Assembly (NCBI GenBank): GCA_958298945.1
Contig: OY282607.1
Location: forward strand, 33,761,000-33,824,999
Origin: Atherix ibis
Taxonomy: Eukaryota; Arthropoda; Insecta; Diptera; Athericidae
Direction: 5' to 3'
DNA length: 64,000 nt
The notes under the pieces are model-generated. The model saw only the letters and a list, made by a program, of their open reading frames with translations, was not told where the DNA came from and made no database searches. Each line of letters begins with the position of its first letter. The first letter of the stretch is position 1. A program made the position numbers and the translations under genes. Shown here piece by piece: positions 38,665 to 49,858 of this stretch.

Positions 38665-39045
38665 TATTAAGCTTGGCGAAGCTGCAAGTTTGAATTATAA
38701 AAAGTTGCAATGATCCTGTGGAGAATATTTATTATGAAGAGCAGATCGCTCAGAGAAACCTTTAACATCGAAAACCGATGAAATTGTGGAAGGATTAGGA
38801 ACTCTTGTAAGATCAGACCGTCGATTAATTTTGAAGATCTTTGAAGGAGTCAAAAAAAGGGTTCTTCGCATTAGATCAGACATTGTGAACACTAAGATGT
38901 GGTAAAAGAAATTCTTGCAGGACGCCGGCTCCCTATTAACCTGATCTAAGTCCGCGTGGTTTTGTTTGTTCCCTTTCTCCGACATGGCCTCTGAGATTTT
39001 ACATAAACTTCGCGGTAGAGGTGTGGGCATTAGGAAGGATTTTCT
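38665..39045 (+). mobile_element. Mariner deletion derivative (family N), copy 6
   Basis: It starts with the family block AAGCTTGGCGAAGCTGCAAG. The helix-turn-helix region reads LVRSDRRLILKI (about 38807-38843). It passes directly to VKKRVLRIRSDIVNT (about 38851-38894), so the junction is the same as in the 7.0-kb copy. The second catalytic Asp is lost (about 38894-38915). Text for the third-Asp and C-terminal region, worn, continues to about 39045. Termini were not identified. Confidence 0.65.
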
Positions 39046-40025
39046 TATTTTAATCCACCATTATATGAATTAGGCGGTGAAATCTGAAAATTGTAAAAAT
39101 ATGTCTAACCCGACCTTATAGTCAAATTTGTATACAGTACCTTTAATAGGCTTAGGTATATTTAAAGCATAGGACACAAGTAGGCGTGATGCAGTAAATA
39201 TAAAAAAAGATTTAGTATTTTTTCATACACATTCGTAATGGTTTTGTTTTTAAATATTTAGACAAAAAACTATTTCAAATAATATTAATTTCTATGGTAC
39301 ATTTTAATAATATTTTTTTTCTACATCAGAATTTGGAGTTTATAAATAATAAAATTAAAGAAATGCAAATTCTTATTGATTTGAATAAATTTAAAAAAAA
39401 AACTGTTAATTAATTATCTTTGATGCTTTATTATCTAAATCTACAAATAATGAAATCCAAACTTTTAAAATTGGTAATATCTTATATCTACCCCTAAATA
39501 GCTTTGGCAAGTTTCGACTTTTCGTTTTATTACAACTTTTGAAGTTGGAATTAATTATATAAAAATAACCCCGATATTAAGACCGAAAAAAAAGATAGAA
39601 AATAATTTCGAATAAGAAAAAAAAATAAACCCATATTGTTACCCCAACAGAAGGTTACTATTGTCTGGAATGATAGAAAATAAGGGAAAATTTCTTTTTC
39701 AATTTAAGCTTCGGAATAAATTTAAATGCGGTCGAGTAAATTACATAAATATAACGGTAAAAATACCTCCACTTTATCATGTAAATGAAAAAATCTAATC
39801 GAAATATGTTTTTAATAGCATGTTAGGGTTGAATGGCCAACCCTAATCGACAAGGGTTAGAAAATCAGGAATCAAATATTAATCCCAATAACAGTACGGT
39901 TAACTCTAACTCCACTTTTATTCTGCAACGATGCCTACAAATTCAATTTACACCGCCAAAGGGTTCTTTCCAGCCGCTCAATGCGAACGAAAATCGATTT
40001 ATTTGTGCTCGGCTAAGAACGATTT
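39046..40025. other. AT-rich DNA; weak open frame
   Basis: An ATG frame from 39833 runs for 98 codons to 40129 (Asn/Gln/Ser-rich) across the hairpin at 40026-40080. I regard it as chance. GTTAGGGTTG and CCAACCCTAA around 39820-39847 form a short inverted pair. Confidence 0.4.
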
Positions 40026-40080
40026 TATTACGTTGGTTGTCTGCTGTGAAAAGTACGCAGCAGACAATCCAACCTAATAA
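40026..40080. repeat. Imperfect hairpin with 22-nt arms
   Basis: TTATTACGTTGGTTGTCTG... (from 40026) pairs with the segment ending ...CCAACCTAATAA (40080) around an 11-nt loop (40047-40057). There is an uninterrupted 10-bp block (TTGTCTGCTG with CAGCAGACAA) and small bulges. The size and shape fit a microRNA-precursor-like hairpin, although a decayed palindrome is equally possible. Confidence 0.75.
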
Positions 40081-40332
40081 TTTTCCATCGTCTCTGTTAC
40101 ATTTTCTCCTATCATTTTCTAGTCAATAAAATATTTAATCAAAATGATGAAATTAATAAGGATTTTTTTTCTTCAAACGAATTAAAATTTACTTTGCGTG
40201 CGCCTACACATATTATATTTCCATTTCCTAAATGAAAAATTAATAATTCTAGGAAATTACTTTCTTTATTTTTTTATTTTATTTTACCTTCTATCTATAA
40301 CATGGTAAACATTTTAACAGGAAGATTTTGTG

Positions 40333-40450
40333 ATCCATCGATTTTTCTCTACCTAACGAGTCACATGAACACCTCAAGAGATCTCTTGGGCCATTTCTCT
40401 TTAAAACGCCAATGCGTGTTTATGGAAAAAGCAACAGAGGAGAATTTTCA
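40333..40450. repeat. Unidentified dispersed repeat
   Basis: TTTCTCTACCTAACGAG, CAAGAGATCTCTTGGGCC and the following bases resemble 34591-34720. It ends just before the mariner insertion at 40466. Confidence 0.5.
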
Positions 40451-40465
40451 GACCAAAGGATTATA

Positions 40466-41744
40466 CGAGGGTCATTCAACAAGTACTTAGTCTACAAAAG
40501 AAATCCGAAAATTTTGGAACGGTGGCAATTTATTTTTCCACATAATCTCTTTCAAGCTCGATACACTTGGCTCAGCGATGCTCTAACTTTTTTAACCCGT
40601 CCAAAAAATACATTTTCTCGAGGGAAACAAAATAGGCCTCCGTGGCGACGATGACCTCCTCATTCGACCCAAATCTATTCCCGGCGAGTGATTTTTTCAG
40701 GTTTGGAAACAAAAAGTTCTGGAGAGTATGATGGATTGGGCAGCAATTCGTATTGCAATTCGACCAATTTGAACATGGCGACGGCGGAGGTGTGAGCCGG
40801 CGCGTTGTCGTGGTGGAGCACCACTTTTTTCTTCGCAAAGCGGGGCCGCTTTTTCTTCAATTCGACGTCAAATTGGCCCAATAAGTCAGCATAGTAGCGC
40901 CCCGTGATTGTTTTACCCTTCTCGAGGTAATCGATGTGGATCACACCTTGTGAATCCCAGAAAACGGTAGCCATCACCTTTCCGGCCAATCGAACAGTCT
41001 TCACCTTCTTCGGAGCACGTTCGCCGGGTGAAGTCCACTGTTTCGACTGTTCCTTGGTCTTTGGTGTGTACCAGTGAATCTATGTTTCGTCGACGGTCAA
41101 GAAACGACGCAAGAACTCCGCTGGATTGCGCTGAAACGGCGCCAAACACGTCGCCGATGTGGTCTCACGGTTGCGCTTGTTTTCCGGTGTGAGCAAACGC
41201 GGCACCCATCGCGCCGACAGCTTTCTCATGCCCAGTTCTTCGTGTAGAATATGATGCACTCTTCCTACTGCGATGCCCACAGTCTCAGCTATCTCGTGAA
41301 CCTTCAATCGACGGTCTGTCAACACGAGATCGTGGACTTTTTTAACGTTTTCCTCCGTAGCAGCCGTTTTTGGGGCACCTGGGCGTGCCTCATCAAAAAC
41401 CGACGTGCGGCCACGAACAAACTCGTTGAACCAATTCTTGACGGTCGCCATCGAAGGAGAAGAGTCACCATACACAGCATCCAAGCGATCTTTGATTTTG
41501 CTGCGCGTTTTCCCTTCCAAAAACAAGAATCTAATCACCGAACGATATTGTTCTTTTTCCATTTTTGTGCAACCGACTGACACGCTCGCTTTCAAAGGCT
41601 CTCAAAACAAAACTAATAAAGGGAATCGACTGAAACTTTGACAGTAGGCTACTAAAAAAATGTACTGCACGATGGTAAATCGCAGTTTTTTTTGACAGCA
41701 GTTTCATCGGGCGGTGAGGCTAAGTACTTGTTGAATGACACTCG
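40466..41744 (-). mobile_element. Nearly full-length irritans-type mariner
   Basis: Terminal inverted repeats CGAGGGTCATTCAACAAGT (from 40466) and its near-exact inverse ending at 41744 are bordered by TA on both sides (40464-40465 and 41745-41746). They differ in the visible 25 bases mainly at GGG/GTG. The length of 1279 bp is normal for a mariner. Inside is one transposase gene on the minus strand, disabled by point changes and a small deletion. The neighbourhood holds no other member of this family. Confidence 0.92.
40530..41562 (-). pseudogene. Irritans-type mariner transposase, inactivated
   Basis: The gene encodes a cut-and-paste transposase that binds the element ends and acts through three Asp. 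It begins MEKEQYRSVIRFLFLEGKTR, has the two helix-turn-helix domains with linker (GRTSVFDEARPGAPKT) and LGMRKLSARWVPRLLT. Three defects are visible. The Trp codon after TVDET (normally DETW) is TAG at about 41080. About 17 bases are missing after SPEL near 40705, which removes the third catalytic Asp and shifts the frame. TGA replaces a Trp codon after KKLEHR near 40572, before the C-terminal AKCIELERDYVEK. The first Asp (TVDET) and second Asp (LHHDNAPAH) remain. Confidence 0.92.
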
Positions 41745-41754
41745 TAGTGGTAGG

Positions 41755-42440
41755 ATAATTGGAAATTAAGCATTTTATAACAAGAACTTCTAAAGTTCCG
41801 AATGTTTTATAGCAAGATACACATAAGTTAGAATGGAGCATCAGCGATTTTTGGTGGGTTTTAGATTGAAAGGATTGGATTTGAGAGGAATTAAAATGCT
41901 AAGTAGAAGCCCAGTTTAAAAGTTTGTTCTGTTTTTATAGATTTTCCAGTAGTCTAAGTAGTAGACGATAACGAGTCCTTTTAATTTCGTGTGAGTATTA
42001 CAAGTTTAGTCCCAGGTAACGTTCTTTACTTTTCGATGAAATTATGTTGATTTTAAGGTATATAATAATGGGCGGATATTTACAAAAGGTGGAGGTAACA
42101 TTAACACTCTTTTGCTCATTTATTTTCACTTTTGATCCTAGTAAACCAGTTTTGGAGATTATTTGGAATGTCAAAGGTATAAATATTGTATAGGAGTGAA
42201 CCAAGGATACTGTCTTGAGGAACACTAACTGTGATAAGTTATATTTCAGAATTTTTTATATTAAAAGCTATTTGTAAATGATGATGGAAGAAAGATGATT
42301 TTAAAATAAAATAGTACTCTTGAATTCCCAGAGCAGTCCCAGATGCCATACACGATCAAAGGTATATGATATATAAATATTTAAAAAGTTTAAAAAATGT
42401 TGCTTTTTGTCTATGTGTGGAGACGTTATTAATATGTTCA
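41755..42440 (-). mobile_element. Jockey-type LINE fragment, copy J3
   Basis: On the minus strand, about 42125-42000 reads KINEQKSVNVTS...CKYPPI then KERYLGLNL. In Jockey this is the segment between the reverse transcriptase active site and the thumb (NEQKSxHVTF...KYLGLHL). About 42360-42180 contains a worn upstream RT part, and the lower end (41760-41930) resembles the downstream part of copies J1 and J2. The YADD segment and several hundred bases are missing. Confidence 0.65.
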
Positions 42441-44117
42441 ATTAAATGCTTCTAACCGCAAAAATAATTTTCTGCACTTTTTCACAAATTCCGACAAGTG
42501 GCGTATACTAAATTAGCAAATAGATATTGTGGTCCAAAATACATTTATCCTTAGGTTCAGTCCCTTTTTAATGTTATAACAAATAAAAAAAAATATTTTC
42601 TACAAATTTTCTACATTTACTTATTGAAACTTTTTGGGTAGAGTTCCTTTTCATAATGATTAATTTAACAATAAATTTAAAAAAAAACATTTTTAGAACA
42701 AGCTCAAAAGCTTTTCAATTTGTAAAAGATTTTTGTTAACAATTTGTGTGATTTTTTTTGCATTTAAGAAAATTCCAATTTTTCATATAATGACACTTTA
42801 ATATTGTTTTGAAAATCTTTTGGAATTTCACGAATTCGATTTCTTAACTTAATGCTTTAATGAATATAGAATAGCTCAATTCTTAGAAAATTCAATTACG
42901 TATTATTATTTTGAAAGCCATAATATCCGTATACAAGAATGTGTATAAAATTATTTCCATCACATAATTATTTTACGTACATATTTAAGATAAAAGCGAG
43001 AAAATTTCTTGTCAGAAACATTTGCCCTCGGCTACAAATATTTGGTGAAATATGGTCCTTTTTGACATCTGAGAATAGATTTTAAACTGAAATCAGGGTT
43101 GCTTCTGAAACCCTGCTGTGAGTGAGAATCTGTTTGCAGTACCAAAAGGGTAGTTAGGGAGCATCATACAAAGTTTGCAATTTTATCCAAAACATGAATA
43201 GAAATTTGAATACATTATGATACAAGAAACACCCCCAATAGCATATTTTCCACTCCAATATTCATATGACCTGTAAGAAACGCTTATGTTAGTCATCCTC
43301 AATCGATATGATGGGTCAACATAAATATGGCTATGGTGTTTGTTCTTATCGAACTCATAAAATATTTATTCAATCTTGGGACAATCTGGCACTATAATTT
43401 GTATAATATTCATCAGCAACAAGTTTGTTAATTAGTTATGACAGGTAACTCGTATTATTAAATTATATTTGTGTCCAGTAAATAACTAAACGATGGCCAC
43501 AGACGAGTGCGGACCGTTATTATTACACTTCCGACTATTTCTGGTCAATAGAAGATAATCAACTTGAAAGAAAACCGATTGGCCTTCGCGTGTAATCATA
43601 ATGTGGAGGAAGTGCAGCCGAAAACCATGAATTCGACGCATGAATATTTAATGGTGACTACTTCAGTGATACGAGTACAGTTATTGGGGTTCCCTCGGAA
43701 CAGAGCAGCAAAAAGCCAAAATCACCTATGCCTAATTAAAATTCAAAGTACGTGACCAGTTGGAGAGACGCCCAACTTTGACCACTAATTCTATTAATAC
43801 GCAACGTCTGTTGTTATGTTCTGAAATCGTACAATTTGAATCGTTGTAAATTTTTTCGCTAAAACCAGATCAATGGCCCTTGACGATTTTAGTACTAGTG
43901 CAATACAATAGAATTTATTAGCTTTGAATAATCATATTCGGATCAACTCTTCCATTTTGTGATTTATGATAATAATGTCCGGTCAATGCTAATTAAAAAA
44001 TCATTAATCACATAGGAGCGGCTCTCCTTCATTCACTAATCCAAAGTATAGGTTTAACCAGATTCAGTTTATATAAAAAAGCGATTAACTTCGTTACTGA
44101 GACTGATTTTTTTTATA
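42441..44117. other. No gene recognised
   Basis: A/T-rich to about 43030. About 43480-43800 is more balanced, with a 63-codon plus-strand frame that matches nothing I know. Confidence 0.5.
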
Positions 44118-44791
44118 CAAAGTCTGTTCAAAAAGTATCGCGAATTTTGTGTTTTTTCCAAAAATTTATTTATTTACTCATAATATCTATTTTATCCGCT
44201 TCAAAGTAATCCCCAGCAGATATTATACACTTGTGCCAATGCTTTTTCCAATCCTCGAAGCACTTCAAAAAATCATTTTTTGTGATCTTGTTCAGCTCCT
44301 CCTCCGATGCCGTCTTTATCTCCTCAATCGTAGCGTAGCGTCGTCCTTTCATGGGGCTCTTCAGTTTCGGGAACAAGAAAAAGTCACAGGGGCCCAGATC
44401 TAAGGAATATGGTGGCTGCGGCATTATTAGTGTGTTGTTTTCGGTGATTTTCTTCACTTCACTAATGTTTTCGTCTATTGTTGACGGGCCCGGGCTTCCG
44501 GCACGCTTTTCGTCGTTCACATCTTCTTCGGCCCTCTGAGAACATTTTGTACCACCGATAAACGTTGCTTCGGTTCAAGGTAGCTTGAATACCACAGTCG
44601 GAACCACGGTTCAAGGTATATGAATATCACATTCAAAATTTGGAATGCATCCGCGCAATTAATTTTGTTTTTCACACAAAATTTGATACAGATTCTTTGA
44701 TCCATTTTTTGGAAAGGGCAAAAATTGAAGACGAGCCAAAACACGTACCCGCGAAAATTCAAAATTCGCGATACTTTTTGAACAGACTTCG
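44118..44791 (-). mobile_element. Mariner deletion derivative, copy B
   Basis: The ends CAAAGTCTGTTCAAAAAGT (44118) and its inverse finishing at 44791 are flanked by TA (44116-44117 and 44792-44793). The left end is shared with copy A at 1940. The 674-bp element keeps the N-terminal and C-terminal coding parts but lacks the catalytic centre. A worn family N fragment begins about 25 bases to its right. Confidence 0.88.
44170..44705 (-). pseudogene. Internally deleted mariner transposase (copy B)
   Basis: The start MDQRICIKFCVKNKINCADAF at 44705 is the typical N-terminus. A local duplication around a CCTTGAACCG block, near 44620-44565, disturbs the first helix-turn-helix. After a frame change, MNDEKRAGSPGPSTIDENI (from 44520) is the linker between the two DNA-binding domains. 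It is fused after about 26 residues to NNTLIMPQPPYSLDLGPCDF, the third-Asp region. A complete C-terminal domain follows (EDWKKHWHKCIIS, then GDYFEADKI). The second helix-turn-helix and the first two catalytic Asp are gone. The fusion leaves an open frame of 116 codons that could at most encode a truncated protein. Confidence 0.85.
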
Positions 44792-44814
44792 TATATAACT
44801 TTAAAAGTATTTGG

Positions 44815-44990
44815 CTTTGGTAGCTATACATGTGTGTAGGCAGAGGCGTTGTTTCCACTTTTTGTAGCAATACCTGCAGCTTCTCAATTACACTCGTTTC
44901 AAGTGATGATCTCCTTGAAAGAAGGACATCATTTCAAGTGGTTTTTGGTTTAAGGGAACAAAAAAAGTTTCATTGACTATATCCGTTTAG
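44815..44990 (-). mobile_element. Mariner deletion derivative (family N), C-terminal scrap
   Basis: GGCAGAGGCGTTGTTTCCAC followed by CTTCTCAATTAC and TTTCAAGTGG corresponds on the minus strand to the end of family N transposase text, as at 24960-25090 and 53370-53470. No termini found. Confidence 0.5.
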
Positions 44991-45039
44991 AGAACTATAG
45001 TAATTCCTGTGGTTTTCCAAGTGGATCTAATTCCTTCAT

Positions 45040-45570
45040 ATTCAGCGAACCCGCGGACCAGAACTAGCAGTGGTTGGAATTTATAAGGTTTCTTACTGTA
45101 CCTTTTTGAGTGGGAGTACCCACCAGGTACCCAAACTGGTATCATGGGAGTTTTAGGACTGGAGGTGAGGGATGCCAAGATCCCAAGTGTTATCACTACA
45201 GATGATAGGAAAGGCTTAGGTAGGCCTTAATTCGTTAGAGTAACTAGCTTGTAACTAGTTATTGACTGTTAGCACAGGTTTGCTGGGGCTGGATGTGGCT
45301 GGGTAAGTGATTGAGACCAGATGGAAGTACAAAGAGTGATGAATGGTGTGAACGAGGTAAGACCACACACTCTTGATATGGAATTGATGGATGGACTAGC
45401 ACGCAAGGTGGCTATTACCGGGTGAAAGACCAAGGTCGATTCCGGTTGTACTTTCGGGTCTTGGTGAATCCGCGTACCTGAGCTGGCTTAGCGGTGCCTA
45501 AGGATTTACCAGATTCCTTATCTTAGCTCAATGAGTGGAGTACAAACCGAAGTACTGTTAAAACAAAAAT
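45040..45570. repeat. Tandem-like repeat, period about 430 bp
   Basis: The boundary block (CGAACCCGCGGACCAGAAC ... GGAATTTATAAGGTTTCTTA, about 45045-45093) recurs at about 45465-45523 (GAATCCGCGTACCTGAGC ... GGATTTACCAGATTCCTTA). Each is followed by a related unit start. One complete unit therefore lies between, with the start of a second after it. A similar junction is present at 33.4 kb. The unit contains ATGCCAAGATCC and a CACACACTC block; no protein is recognised. Confidence 0.6.
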
Positions 45571-45974
45571 AGGTATTTAATTTTGAGTATTTGATGGAAA
45601 TAATTTGTTTAAAGAGATTTTTTAACTGATAATTAGGTAAACAAAGACTTATATAAATAATATTCTTGTAGAACTGACACAGATAGTATATGACAAATTT
45701 TCGACTAGTTAGTATTATTATTTCTTTGTTCTGCGTATGTTTATCCACTTGACCTATACTTATATTATCATTGATTTGAAAAGATATTCAATAATAATAT
45801 TTGTCAAATTAATTTAATTTTTCTATCGAACATTTTTTTATATTTTTTTTAAAAAAGTCCTTTAAAAACACTTTTTCTGATAGGTAGTAAAAGATTTTAT
45901 TTTATAAATATTATTGTTATTATTCTGCAGAAATTTTTTTGCTATGAACTCGTGTAATTTTTTCTATGCTGATT

Positions 45975-46055
45975 TAGAGACACCGGAACGGCTGCGTTAA
46001 TAGAACGCAGTAGTTTTGAGTTCGAATTCGACTAGTGGCATAGCCGCTAAGAAAT
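45975..46055 (+). repeat. tRNA-like dispersed repeat, copy 3
   Basis: GACACCGGAACG, then a small hairpin (CTGCGTT/AACGCAG around AATAG) in the place of an anticodon arm. GAGTTCGAATTCGACTAGTG follows like a T-arm with B-box, then GCATAGCC. An acceptor stem cannot be closed. It is the best preserved of three related copies. Confidence 0.5.
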
Positions 46056-47519
46056 CAAATTTCAACAATTTTTACTATAAATGGATTATAGAAAAAACTT
46101 AAAATCTACATAATTTCAAAGAGTTGACATTTTTATAAAAAAAAAAATCTTTTTTTTCCTGCAGTATTGTACTAGTTTTAAATACAAAGTTTTAGCAAAA
46201 ATTTATGATATTCAATTTTAAAATACTTTCTGATACGTATTTCCTGACAAAAGTGTGCCTGATATGGTACGGTTTATCAAAAAAGATTTAAGTCGACGTA
46301 TTATTTTCGTCTGTTATGCGTCATTCAAAAAAATTTAATATATTTGAATAAAGACTGATGTGTCTCGAATTTATATTTTGTGCATGACTTCATGAAAATA
46401 AAAATAACCCTAAAACTCTACCATCTGATAGGTGAATATATTTTATTTTATTAGATAAAATAACTATCATACGATACTACCAATGTATGAATGTAATTTT
46501 GTCGAATGTATGTACTTGAATAGCAAAAATTCATCCTATCACTCTTACTGCAAAAAAGAAAATTTATTTTCTTTAGTGACTGAGCTGGTTTTCATTTCTG
46601 ATTTATAGCAAAAATATCTCTATCAGTTTCAATTTGTTTATCTTCAAGATATTTCCAAGAGAAAATTCTAAACGTGTTTATTTTACCGCTTTTATAAGAA
46701 CCTGTCACTGTCATACTTGATTTACAAAATTGACATTAAGATGCTTCGTTTAAGCTCTTAGTTTGTGTTCCACAATCGGGAATGTTTAGGTGGACATGTA
46801 TTAACAGTAGAAAAAATTTTGTTTAGCTTTAAAAGTAGAGGGAAAAAATTATATTTTTTTTTACTATAATCTAAGTGGTAATATATTATTAATTATAATT
46901 ATATTTTATTTTAAAATGAAAAAATACTTTTAAAAAGTATTTGGTTTCTGCAAATTAGTCGGTATCTCATTTCGAGAGTAACTTGATGGTTTTGTGACTT
47001 TTTTCGCACTGATAGTAAATGCAAAAACTTTTAAATAAATTATTTAATTAAAAGTGTTAATTAAGATATAAGTGAGTTTTAGATAAATCCAGAAAATTAA
47101 TATAAATCTATTGAAATCGTAGTTGTTTCAAAATAAAATATGAAAATTTGCTATCTATTGTACAATTTTAAAATAGTGAGAAGCAGATTTAGATATCAGT
47201 ATTAATTGACTATCACTACGAATAGTTTACCACATCGACAATTATAAGAAGTATTTTGTCTCCAAGGAATTCTATTCTGTTTAATCAATATTGGTTTCAG
47301 AGTTCTAGTCCGTAAGTCCATATTGATTTCAGGTCATATTATAAAAGTGAAAAATTTTTACTTTAAAAAATTTGGGACCTATTTACAAGTATAAACTATT
47401 CTAGTACTTTTATGAAACGAATTCTTTGGAGTGTTACTAGGACCCTTTTATTAATTATCAAATGAAGTCTTATAAGCTATACTGAGATAGGTTACATTTC
47501 GGCGATCATTCATAGATTA
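46056..47519. other. AT-rich DNA, no gene seen
   Basis: No recognisable features. Confidence 0.6.
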
Positions 47520-48063
47520 GATCACCCAAACCGTAAATGGTGCAGTTTATATCATCTATTAATGGCTATTATCAGTGAACCTGGAACTTGCTAATTAAAA
47601 AATCGAGGCAATACTAGTGACTGCAATATTATCTACTAGAATCGCTTCAATATCTGGAAATTCAGATAGGAGCCCGGTTGTGCTGAAAAAGCAAGTAGGG
47701 CTGTAAAGTGCTTTAGGCAGGATAAGGCTCCTATACACAGTTATCAGCTCTATGATACTCTATGGGGCTCCTGTCTGGACAGAAGCTTTAGTGACGGAAA
47801 TCTACAAGTGGCCGGTGATGGCGGTTTTTGTGACGCTGTCTGTGTTATCGCCAGTATGAAGTCAATCGAGCTTCTGGCGAATGAAAAACCCAGAATATAT
47901 CATCGACGATAGGAGGAAAATGAAAGCTGTCGGCTCACCATTAGCAGAGAAGAAAGAAATGAGACAGCGGAGACACTGGAATCTATCGATTAAAAGAAAA
48001 TGGACGCATAATCTCATTGCTAACATAGTCACGTGGCGAAGTGAACCACTCTTAAAATTTTAA
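47520..48063 (+). mobile_element. R1-clade LINE fragment, second copy
   Basis: SSMILYGAPVWTEALVTEIY (about 47743-47802) is the SILLYGAPxWxxAL line of R1-type proteins. A frameshifted AVCVIAS-type segment follows near 47845. NPEYIIDDRRKMKAV (from 47887) and HWNLSIKRKWTHNLIANIVT (about 47973-48030) represent the C-terminal WxxSxKGRWTxxLI region. It shares several blocks with the 9.4-kb fragment, so both come from one family. Stops and frame changes make it inactive. Confidence 0.78.
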
Positions 48064-49773
48064 ATATAGACAAAAAAATTTTGTGATTCTATTTATTTGC
48101 ATTTTAACAATCCTTTCGGAACATTAGGGACCTTTTAACAAATATTTTAATTACATTTCTAATGGTTTTTAAGAATGTGTTTTTGTCTTTGCTTTAGCAG
48201 ATGAGCGGTCCGCTATAACTATCCTACTGCCATTATGTCTATTTCAGGTTGTTGTATTGTAATATTACTTAAAAATTAAAATAGTTGCAATTTTTTTAAA
48301 AATTGACAAAAATATTGCATTAAAATCAATTTTAATAAATTAATGCAAAGATCATTGGCGAAAAGGAACTACTTGCAAAGATATTCACTTTACGAATAAA
48401 TGCAAAATAAAGCATATCTAATATCTGATAAGGATACAAAAAATAAAATATTATTAATAATATTCTTATAGTAAAATAATTAAATATTAAATTTAAACTA
48501 ATTAATTGTATTTAAATAATTATTTTGAAATAAATTTTAATTTACCAAAATTCTATCACAAGCAATTAAAATAAATCTGCGTATCTTAATTTACTTAATT
48601 TAAATTTTTTTTTGATAATTTGTATTTTCACGCAGTTTAATTTATTAGTTCTTATTCAACATGTTATCGGAGAGGGGGGTGGTGGCAGTGATAGGGTAGT
48701 AGTGTCTCGAACTGAAATACAGAAAAATAGACCGATGCAAGTGTATCCTTTTGGTGTTCCTTAGAGATTAATAATAGTAACCACATTCCGATTAATTATC
48801 AAATTTATTTTTAGAAACCAAGAACCTTTTAGATACTAAAAGTCAATCTTGCGTGTTTTGCATTCATTAACTTTTGATATCAAGATTATGGTTTGATGTT
48901 GGTAAATCGAATAAAATCTTGTGAAAATCTTTTTCGAAGCATACTTAAACACACCTATTTGCCGATTGGATAATTAGCTAAATGCTGGTGGACTCATAAT
49001 ATACATATTTACACATTTAGTTAGTATTATTAATAAAAATTCTTAGTCACGAATATCAAATATCAAATATCGGCAATCACTGAAAATTTAGGTCAAAGTT
49101 CTAAAAAATTAAATTTCTATATTCTATGCACGTATTGTTTTTGTATTTATTTAAAATAATATTGCTACATTTTGGTTATTTATAAGAATTCAATTTCTTC
49201 ATTTTTCTTCTTCTTACAAATGGTAATACAAAAGTGGACTCTAAAAAAGGATCATTTTTCAATTTTCATTCGGCATCAATTACTCATTCTCAATAGTATT
49301 GGTTGGTACATGTGACATTTTCTCTAGCTACTTATTTATCTTAGATCAATGCTTTAATTAAATATAGAAAAAAATTTCAATGATTTTTAAGTAAATTTTG
49401 AATTGTGTTCATATTTATGCAAGTCATCTGAACGATTCTCTTTTGGTTTACGAAGCATGTCACGTATATGGAATAGTTTGTTAGTTGAAATTTGTTTCCA
49501 CATTTTTTTAATTCAATTAACCAAAATTCCAAAAAAAAATATACAGTTTTTCTACACCATCAATCACTTAATGACATTATAGGTTAGAATACTTAGCATA
49601 CTTTTATTGTTTATTCGATATCAAAATAGGGACACACACAAAACTTAATGTATTGTAATTTCAGTAAGTATTTCTTCGATTTGGTCATTTTCAAATTTTA
49701 CAACATTATCTTTTAAGGTTTCTTCTACAATCTGAATCACTACAGATACTTTCGATATTTTGAAGTCTTTTTT
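48064..49773. other. AT-rich DNA, no gene seen
   Basis: A G-rich tract (GGAGAGGGGGGTGGTGGC) lies at about 48668-48685. Nothing else recognised. Confidence 0.6.
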
Positions 49774-49858
49774 AACTTAATTTGCACTATAGTTGAACAT
49801 ATTATAATAATAAAAACATTTACCATATAATATGTTCAACTATAGTGCAAATTAAGTT
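49774..49858. repeat. Perfect 32-bp inverted repeat, 21-nt spacer
   Basis: Arms 49774-49805 and 49827-49858 are exact reverse complements over all 32 bases (left arm begins AACTTAATTTGCACTATAG). The spacer 49806-49826 is A/T-rich. Pairing ends abruptly on both sides. It would fold as an 85-nt hairpin with a fully paired stem. Confidence 0.95.

Noticed and set aside
41251..41641. Plus-strand frames of 109 and 78 codons
   Set aside because: They lie antisense to the irritans mariner transposase N-terminus and mirror its codons.
44149..44539. Plus-strand frames of 84 and 62 codons
   Set aside because: Antisense to the conserved C-terminal domain of the mariner derivative on the minus strand.
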